Shown here piece after piece: positions 5,822 through 10,269 of a stretch of 10,269 nucleotides of DNA. How positions within the stretch are numbered: position 1 is the first letter of the stretch; every line of letters starts with the position of its first letter. The position numbers were made by a program, and so were the translations under genes. Origin of the DNA: an uncultured Clostridia bacterium (GTDB lineage Bacteria > Bacillota > Clostridia > Oscillospirales > Ruminococcaceae); contig CAMAJC010000035.1 of NCBI GenBank assembly GCA_945835425.1, positions 1 through 10,269 of the forward strand, in the 5' to 3' direction. The notes under the pieces were generated by a model that saw only the letters and a program-made list of their open reading frames with translations, searched no databases and was not told the origin of the DNA.

Positions 5822-6889
5822 ATGAAACGAACCGGAACCCTATGGGCATTGGCCGCGATGCTCGTGTCCCTGGTGCTGATACTTGTACTGTCGGTTTTCC
5901 CCGCAGTCACCGCTGTGCAGAACCAAATCGGGTATACCTACGATGAACAGACGGACACACTGACCTTCACCGGCAAAGGGATTGTTTCGCAGGAAACGAT
6001 ATGGGCATCTCTGGAAGGCAAAAATTCGGTCGATACCGTTATCCTTTCCGATGGCGTCAGCGGAATCTGTGATCCCGGCTATGTCATGATTCGGAAAATC
6101 GTGCTCGGAAAAGACGTTAAGTCCTGTGAAGCATATGTGACCGATACATATGAACTGTCAGACGGAAACCGGGCGCTGTGTGTTTATGATGATGCACTCT
6201 ATTCCCGAGACTGCAAAACCCTGCTGCGCGTACCGGCCGGGAAGGAGAAACTATCCTTCCCGGATGGGCTGCAGACGATCGGCGCATACGCCTTTGCTCA
6301 CAATCAGGCGGATCTGATCATCCTGCCGTGGGGTGTCACGACGATTTTGGAAGGCGGCTTATGCAGCAAAGGGTATCTCAAAATCATTCCGGACACCGTG
6401 ACCCGGTTTGATACTCCCTCCACCTATCGTTATCCCAGCGGCGTCTATCTCTGGGAAGCCGAAAACAGGGCAATCGAAAATGCCGCCGAAGTCTATGCTG
6501 CAAACGACACAAAAGCACTGGCGGATGCGCTTATGTCTCTGTGGGAACGTTTCGGAACAATCAGTATTTCTTCCCTCTGCAAAGGTGAGAAGAACCCGCC
6601 GGACGCCGGTTGGTATTCCCTTGCCGGAAAGTCGCTTTACTTCGGAACGGACGGAAAGTTTCTGACCGGTTGGCAGCAGATCGACGGGAACCGGTACAGC
6701 TTTATGGACTGTGGCATCATGCGCACCGGGGTGTGGACGCTTGAAGAAAGCTATACGGATAAGCTGAGCAGCGGGTTGACCTACTGCTTTGATGAAAACG
6801 GCGCACTCATGACCGATACCAACTATACCGACCCGTATTCCGGAAAAAGCTGTCTGGTCGATGAGATGGGCGTCATCCTATCGGAGTAA
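5822..6889 (+). CDS. Secreted BspA-like / choline-binding-repeat protein, short paralogue
   Basis: A 355-residue exported protein. Residues 1-31 form a signal peptide (KR, a long hydrophobic core, then VTA for cleavage) or a single membrane anchor. A YDEQTDTLTFTGKG motif (40-53) is typical of the entry strand of Firmicutes BspA-like proteins. It is followed by degenerate leucine-rich-repeat stretches (about 70-195: VILSDGVSG, RKIVLGKDVK, LSFPDGLQTIGAYAF, LIILPWGVTTI). A C-terminal segment (about 262-351) has two to four choline/glucan-binding-like aromatic repeats (GWYSLAGKSLYFGTDGKFLTGW and following). The ATG at 5822 follows AAGGGGTG. It is clearly related to the next gene, which is 38 bp downstream. 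The role is probably surface attachment or envelope interaction; no catalytic domain is seen. Confidence 0.85.
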   Translation: MKRTGTLWALAAMLVSLVLILVLSVFPAVTAVQNQIGYTYDEQTDTLTFTGKGIVSQETIWASLEGKNSVDTVILSDGVSGICDPGYVMIRKIVLGKDVKSCEAYVTDTYELSDGNRALCVYDDALYSRDCKTLLRVPAGKEKLSFPDGLQTIGAYAFAHNQADLIILPWGVTTILEGGLCSKGYLKIIPDTVTRFDTPSTYRYPSGVYLWEAENRAIENAAEVYAANDTKALADALMSLWERFGTISISSLCKGEKNPPDAGWYSLAGKSLYFGTDGKFLTGWQQIDGNRYSFMDCGIMRTGVWTLEESYTDKLSSGLTYCFDENGALMTDTNYTDPYSGKSCLVDEMGVILSE

Positions 6890-6927
6890 ATCTATAAACC
6901 AATATTACGGAGAAAGAAGGGCATTTT

Positions 6928-8655
6928 ATGAAAAAAGGAAAACGGGTATGGACGTGTGCCGTCATGCTTTCTGCGGTATTCCTGAGCCTGACAGGAAACG
7001 GTGTTTCCGGCCTTATACCGGTGCAGTCGGTTTCAGCCGCGGCCGCTGTTTATTCCGGAACCTGCGGCGACGTGGGCTGGTCCTTTGACCGCGGAAGCGG
7101 GACGTTGACCATGAAGGCTTTGAAGGATGGGCAGCAATGCAGTACGAATCTTTCGGTGTGGAATGGAAAGGCCTATCTGTATCATCAGATGGAAGGAAGC
7201 TATATACCCGCTGAGCAGTATTATACACCGCAGTGGCTGGTTCCCTGGGAAGCGTACCGCGATGAGATCAAGACCATGATCCTTCCGGAAAACGTTTCGC
7301 TCCATGCATACGGCAGTGACGGAAATACTTATTTTCAGCTTCTTGCCGGGAAGATCATCTGCCAAAAAGCGGACGGCTACGCCTGGGAATACGACCGGGA
7401 AACCGATACCCTGACCTATTCCGGAAAAGGACCGTTATCCTACAACCATATGGAGCAGCAAGAGGATGAGCTTGTCAGTGTCGGCTATTTCCAGGCATTT
7501 GTAAACGACAGTTTTCTCACACCGGGTACGATCATTCTTTCGGACGGTCTTACGGAGGTGGATTTTCTTCCTGTATGTGACCGGCTGGTGATTGGAAAAG
7601 ATGCGGAGATCGGACTTCTGCAGGTGCGGAAAGAATACGCCGTGGACGCCGCCAATCCGTACTATGCCGTATATAACGGAGCCCTGTATACCAAAGACTA
7701 CAGAAAGCTTGTTGACTTGCCGGCAGATGAGACCGATCCGGTCTATCATCCGGCTTTGGAAGTGTTGGGTACGGAGTGTTTGAATACCTCGCTGAAAAGC
7801 CCGGTTGTCATTCCATGGGGTGTAAAGCAGCTGGAAAAATCGGCGTTTTCGGACTTGCACTGGAGCGTGGATATCGTTCTTCCGGACACGCTGACCACGC
7901 TGGAGGAAGGCTCTTTATCCGTTCCGCGCGGCAGCTCGGGGAAATTTTATTTCACAAAGAAAAACGCTGCCCTGATGGGGCTGACCGCGAACTATCATGG
8001 AGATTCCCCTTTGGTGGATTATGCGGAGTATTTCAGCAGGGAACTCGGGCAGGAATGTATCCTTTTGGATTCTTTGGACAAATATTATCCGGACACTGCC
8101 GCTTCCGGCTTTGTCACCGATGGCGACAAGACCTGGTATTACAAAGACGGGCAGTATATCATCGGTTATCAGGTGATCAACGGAAAACGGTACGTTTTTG
8201 ACGACAACGGCGTTATGCAGCACAGTAAATGGGTGCAGATATATAATGTCTGGCATTATCTGAATGACAACGGCGCCGCAGTCGTCAACTGCTGGCGTTT
8301 GAAAGACGGAAAGTATGTCTATCTGGGCGAGTATGGGGGCATGAAAACGGGCTGCTGGATCAAAGATTACGGCTACTGGTACTATGTGAAAGCCGACGGC
8401 TCCCGCTATGAATCCAGCTGGGCGAAGATAAACGGCGTCTGGTACTGGTTCGGCGGCTCCGGGAAGATGGCGCAGAGCCAGTGGCTGAAGCTGGGAGGCA
8501 AATGGTATTACTTCACCGGTTCCGGCGCCATGGCGGCCAATAAATGGGTCAAATCGGGTGCTTACTGGTACTACCTCGGCTCCGACGGCGCGATGCTGAC
8601 AAATACCGTCACACCGGACGGCTATCGGGTCGATGCGCAGGGAAGGTGGATATAA
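6928..8655 (+). CDS. Secreted BspA-like protein with C-terminal choline-binding-like repeats, long paralogue
   Basis: A 575-residue exported protein with a signal peptide (residues 1-38: KKGKR, hydrophobic core, VSA before AAA). Two beta entry motifs occur, VGWSFDRGSGTLTM (49-62) and WEYDRETDTLTYSGKG (153-168), so the N-terminus appears internally duplicated. Degenerate BspA-type leucine-rich repeats span about 195-335 (TIILSDGLTEV, DRLVIGKDAE, VVIPWGVKQLEKSAF, IVLPDTLTTLEEGSL). Residues about 395-575 hold around eight tandem aromatic repeats (WYY, WHYL, WYYV, WYWF, WYYF, WYYL) of the choline/glucan-binding (CW_binding) type, probably anchoring the protein to wall polymers. The ATG at 6928 follows AGAAGG. 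It is likely co-transcribed with the shorter paralogue. No enzyme domain is visible; adhesion or a structural surface role is inferred. Confidence 0.88.
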   Translation: MKKGKRVWTCAVMLSAVFLSLTGNGVSGLIPVQSVSAAAAVYSGTCGDVGWSFDRGSGTLTMKALKDGQQCSTNLSVWNGKAYLYHQMEGSYIPAEQYYTPQWLVPWEAYRDEIKTMILPENVSLHAYGSDGNTYFQLLAGKIICQKADGYAWEYDRETDTLTYSGKGPLSYNHMEQQEDELVSVGYFQAFVNDSFLTPGTIILSDGLTEVDFLPVCDRLVIGKDAEIGLLQVRKEYAVDAANPYYAVYNGALYTKDYRKLVDLPADETDPVYHPALEVLGTECLNTSLKSPVVIPWGVKQLEKSAFSDLHWSVDIVLPDTLTTLEEGSLSVPRGSSGKFYFTKKNAALMGLTANYHGDSPLVDYAEYFSRELGQECILLDSLDKYYPDTAASGFVTDGDKTWYYKDGQYIIGYQVINGKRYVFDDNGVMQHSKWVQIYNVWHYLNDNGAAVVNCWRLKDGKYVYLGEYGGMKTGCWIKDYGYWYYVKADGSRYESSWAKINGVWYWFGGSGKMAQSQWLKLGGKWYYFTGSGAMAANKWVKSGAYWYYLGSDGAMLTNTVTPDGYRVDAQGRWI

Positions 8656-8961
8656 ACAAATCCAACAGGAAACCCGCCAGAAGCTGCGCATACATATAAT
8701 AAAACTGTTTAATTACATATGCCGCGCATCCATTTATTTCCGACAAGTTCTGCCGCATAGCTTTTTCCCTTTCGGTTACAATACTGCTGTCGACGGGATT
8801 CACCGGCGGCAAATCAGACGGCTTTCACGCCGTAAAAAGAAAAGTCCTGAAACCAAAACGCCGCACGGGTTATCCGAACGGAACACCGCGGAAAGCGTAA
8901 GAATTTTTCTCTTCAGCCTTTTCTTTTTCACCGAAACGATCATAAGAAAGGAAATAAGATT
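8656..8961. other. Gene-free gap between the surface-protein operon and the spore protein gene
   Basis: About 306 bases without a supported gene. Frames on both strands lack a good ribosome binding site and recognisable domains. A TATAAT occurs at 8695-8700 without a fitting -35 box. A 5-bp stem ACGGC/GCCGT (8818-8833) is followed by AAAAAGAAAA. I found no convincing terminator after the surface protein and no clear forespore sigma-G -10 element (CATnnTA) ahead of the spore protein, although one would be expected. Confidence 0.5.
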
Positions 8962-9156
8962 ATGACCAGCAACAACAATATCGTAGTACCGGAAGCCAAA
9001 AACGCGATGGAACAGTTCAAGATGCAGGCCGCAAGCGAAGTCGGCGTCCCTCTGAAACAGGGTTATAACGGCGACCTGACTTCCCGTCAGGCAGGTTCTA
9101 TCGGCGGCCAGATGGTCAAAAAGATGATCGAGTCCTACGAAAGCTCCCTGAAATAA
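8962..9156 (+). CDS. Alpha/beta-type small acid-soluble spore protein
   Basis: A 64-residue protein with the alpha/beta SASP pattern. An N-terminal segment of about 14 residues is followed by AMEQFKMQAASEVGVPL (15-31), which includes the region cut by the germination protease Gpr. The conserved second half has LTSRQAGSIGGQMVKKMIE (39-57). In the forespore such proteins coat and protect spore DNA and are degraded on germination to supply amino acids. The ATG at 8962 follows AAAGGA (8947-8952). Expression by sigma-G is expected from the family, but I could not point to a clear promoter. The gene is monocistronic, followed by two hairpins, and is the best evidence that the organism forms endospores. 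Confidence 0.95.
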   Translation: MTSNNNIVVPEAKNAMEQFKMQAASEVGVPLKQGYNGDLTSRQAGSIGGQMVKKMIESYESSLK

Positions 9157-9172
9157 AGGATGTTTGCACGGC

Positions 9173-9191
9173 TAAACCGTAACACGGTTTA
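9173..9191 (+). other. Short hairpin just after the spore protein gene
   Basis: TAAACCGT (9173-9180) pairs perfectly with ACGGTTTA (9184-9191) around AAC. It has no T-tract and stands 7 bases ahead of the real terminator. It may stabilise the 3' end of the spore protein mRNA, or be a relic. Confidence 0.5.
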
Positions 9192-9198
9192 ACGATGG

Positions 9199-9239
9199 AT
9201 ATGACCGGGAAAGCTCTGGCCTTCCCGGTCATATTTTTG
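9199..9239 (+). terminator. Terminator of the spore protein gene
   Basis: ATATGACCGGGAA (9199-9211) pairs perfectly with TTCCCGGTCATAT (9222-9234) over 13 bp, with a 10-base loop, and runs into TTTTG. This is a strong intrinsic terminator about 40 bases after the stop codon. Confidence 0.9.
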
Positions 9240-9303
9240 TGCCGGTATCCCCTTTGCTGTTTTTCCCCGTCTGCTGCGGATCAAAACATAATCAAAATTC
9301 TTC

Positions 9304-9332
9304 TTGCGCAAAAACAGATTCTGCGTTATACT
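9304..9332 (+). promoter_or_regulatory. Promoter of the DsbA-family gene
   Basis: TTGCGC (9304-9309) and TATACT (9327-9332) are separated by 17 bp, with a leader of about 43 bases to the start codon. Confidence 0.65.
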
Positions 9333-9381
9333 GAAACCAGAAGATAATACCCCATTTTATATAGCAGAAAGGAAAACGCAT

Positions 9382-10080
9382 ATGTCCAAACTGACGATCC
9401 GTTTTGTTACCGATTATGTATGCCCCTATTGCATCGCCGCGAAGATCCCGCTGATGAAGGCGGCGGAGACGCGGGATGTGGAGATCCAGTGGCTCCCTTA
9501 TGAGCTGACGACCACCGACAAGGAGCCGGTCGACACCTGGCACGACGAGGTGCGCAAGGCCAAATGGGCGGCCGGGCTGCTGCCCTTCTGCGAGGAGCAG
9601 GGTTTAAACGTCCATATCCCGCCGCATGTCGTTCCCCGGCCCTATACCCATCTGGCGTTCATGGGCTACCACTACGCCTGCGACCACGGCAAGGGCGAGG
9701 CGTACAACACCCGGATGTATGAGCTGTACTTTGGCGAGGAAAAGGATATCGGCGATATGAAAGTGCTGCGGGCCGAAGCAGAAGCTCTGGGAATGGACGG
9801 CGCGGACTTTGAAAACGAAGTCCTCTCCGGCAAATACGAAGCCCGTCAGAAAGAGGCCGACCGCTATGCCAAGGAAGAACTCCATGTTCGCGGCGTCCCG
9901 TCCATCTGGATTGGAGAGACAAAGGTGCTGAACGCCCTGATGAGCGCGGAGGAATACGGTGCGCTGATCGACGAGATTATCGCCGGACAGGATGCGGAGC
10001 AGGCAGACGGCGGCGCAGTCTGCGGCCCGGACGGCTGCGGCGAACCGGTATTCGGCTGCGGACCGGATGGGTGCAAATAA
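9382..10080 (+). CDS. DsbA/FrnE-type thioredoxin-fold oxidoreductase with duplicated CGPDGC tail
   Basis: A 232-residue protein of the DsbA family, FrnE-like branch. The first strand LTIRFVTDYVCPYC carries the active-site C14-P-Y-C17. A helical insertion follows (about 55-165, including HVVPRPYTHLAFMG). The cis-proline loop is HVRGVPSIWIG (168-178). There is no signal peptide, so it acts in the cytoplasm, probably in thiol-disulfide exchange or isomerisation. The last 20 residues contain two copies of CGPDGC (C214/C219 and C226/C231), an extension I do not know as a standard part of the family. The ATG at 9382 follows AGAAAGGA (9366-9373). An in-frame start at 9304 falls inside the promoter and is rejected. 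The gene is monocistronic. Confidence 0.92.
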   Translation: MSKLTIRFVTDYVCPYCIAAKIPLMKAAETRDVEIQWLPYELTTTDKEPVDTWHDEVRKAKWAAGLLPFCEEQGLNVHIPPHVVPRPYTHLAFMGYHYACDHGKGEAYNTRMYELYFGEEKDIGDMKVLRAEAEALGMDGADFENEVLSGKYEARQKEADRYAKEELHVRGVPSIWIGETKVLNALMSAEEYGALIDEIIAGQDAEQADGGAVCGPDGCGEPVFGCGPDGCK

Positions 10081-10098
10081 AGGAGCCTTACGTTTTAT

Positions 10099-10126
10099 GC
10101 TTTTCCCGCCGAAGGCGGGGAAAAGC
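10099..10126 (+). other. GC-rich hairpin after the DsbA-family gene
   Basis: GCTTTTCCCGCC pairs with GGCGGGGAAAAGC around GAA, with a single bulged base. No T-tract follows, so it is not a classic terminator on its own; it could protect the mRNA 3' end or be a palindromic repeat unit. Confidence 0.5.
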
Positions 10127-10191
10127 CCCGTAGATTCGTTCCCGAAAAGGAATAAACCTGCATAAATCAGCATTTCAAGACAATATATATG

Positions 10192-10227
10192 AAAACAGGG
10201 CCAGTGATTTTCACCGGCCCTGTTTTT
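10192..10227. terminator. Strong, probably bidirectional terminator at the right edge
   Basis: AAAACAGGGCC (10192-10202) pairs with GGCCCTGTTTT (10216-10226). The stem continues as GTGA/TCAC after one A-C mismatch, and the loop is TTT. On the plus strand it ends in TTTTT; on the minus strand the A-run gives a T-run. It can end the DsbA-family transcript and a possible leftward gene from beyond the window. Confidence 0.85.
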
Positions 10228-10269
10228 ATGCCTGCGAACAAAGGAAAACGACCTCGTCCCGCAGCGCTT
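10226..10269 (-). CDS. Possible C-terminal end of a leftward gene running off the window
   Basis: On the minus strand one frame reads ALRDEVVFLCSQA followed by TAA (10228-10226). The stop lies exactly at the edge of the terminator hairpin, as expected for the end of a convergent gene. Only 13 codons are visible, so the product cannot be named; another minus-strand frame is also open over this short span. Confidence 0.3.
   Translation of the reverse strand, partial: ALRDEVVFLCSQA

Noticed and set aside
8609..8965. Short frames on both strands in the gap before the spore protein gene
   Set aside because: The plus-strand frame begins inside the upstream surface-protein gene and the minus-strand frame ends there; both are composition-driven, without domain signals or ribosome binding sites.

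Overview
The window looks like chromosomal DNA from an anaerobic, endospore-forming member of the Clostridia (Bacillota), probably a gut Oscillospirales/Ruminococcaceae-type organism. The basis is an alpha/beta-type small acid-soluble spore protein gene, strong AGGAGG-type ribosome binding sites, housekeeping promoters close to TTGACA-17-TATAAT, Fe-S flavoenzymes typical of anaerobes, BspA-like/choline-binding-repeat surface proteins, and GC-rich palindromic intergenic repeats. The species assignment is inference. I see no phage, transposase, CRISPR array or rRNA.

Layout. 1-336: no gene; a dense run of palindromes that ends in a 22-bp inverted copy of the neighbouring tRNA-Tyr 3' end. 339-693 (minus strand): a three-gene tRNA operon, transcribed Pro(TGG)-Thr(TGT)-Tyr(GTA), with a near-consensus promoter and a strong terminator. 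737-1179 (plus): a monocistronic small cupin with its own promoter and a terminator shared with the convergent operon. 1188-4410 (minus): a three-gene flavoprotein operon in the order GlpA-like FAD dehydrogenase with C-terminal BFD-type [2Fe-2S] domain, NAD/FAD-dependent oxidoreductase, and four-cysteine DUF1667 protein. The genes overlap or nearly abut. This trio probably oxidises glycerol-3-phosphate or a related hydroxy-acid and passes electrons through Fe-S centres to a pyridine nucleotide. No glycerol kinase or facilitator is visible here. 4473-5724 (plus): an aldo/keto reductase with two C-terminal 4Fe-4S motifs, under a MerR-type promoter (19-bp spacer filled by an inverted repeat).

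5822-8655 (plus): two tandem secreted paralogues with degenerate BspA-like leucine-rich repeats and choline-binding-like aromatic repeats, only 38 bp apart and probably one operon. 8656-8961: a gene-free gap. 8962-9156: the spore protein gene, followed by a double hairpin. 9304-10080: a DsbA/FrnE-type thioredoxin-fold protein with an unusual duplicated CGPDGC tail. 10192-10227: a strong, probably bidirectional terminator, after which the last codons of a leftward gene may enter from the right edge.

I found no multi-gene system that is clearly new. The items most worth a second look are the inverted tRNA-Tyr fragment next to the tRNA terminator, the MerR-type operator with no regulator gene nearby, the DUF1667 trio lacking the usual glycerol genes, the asymmetric pair of surface paralogues, and the CGPDGC tail.
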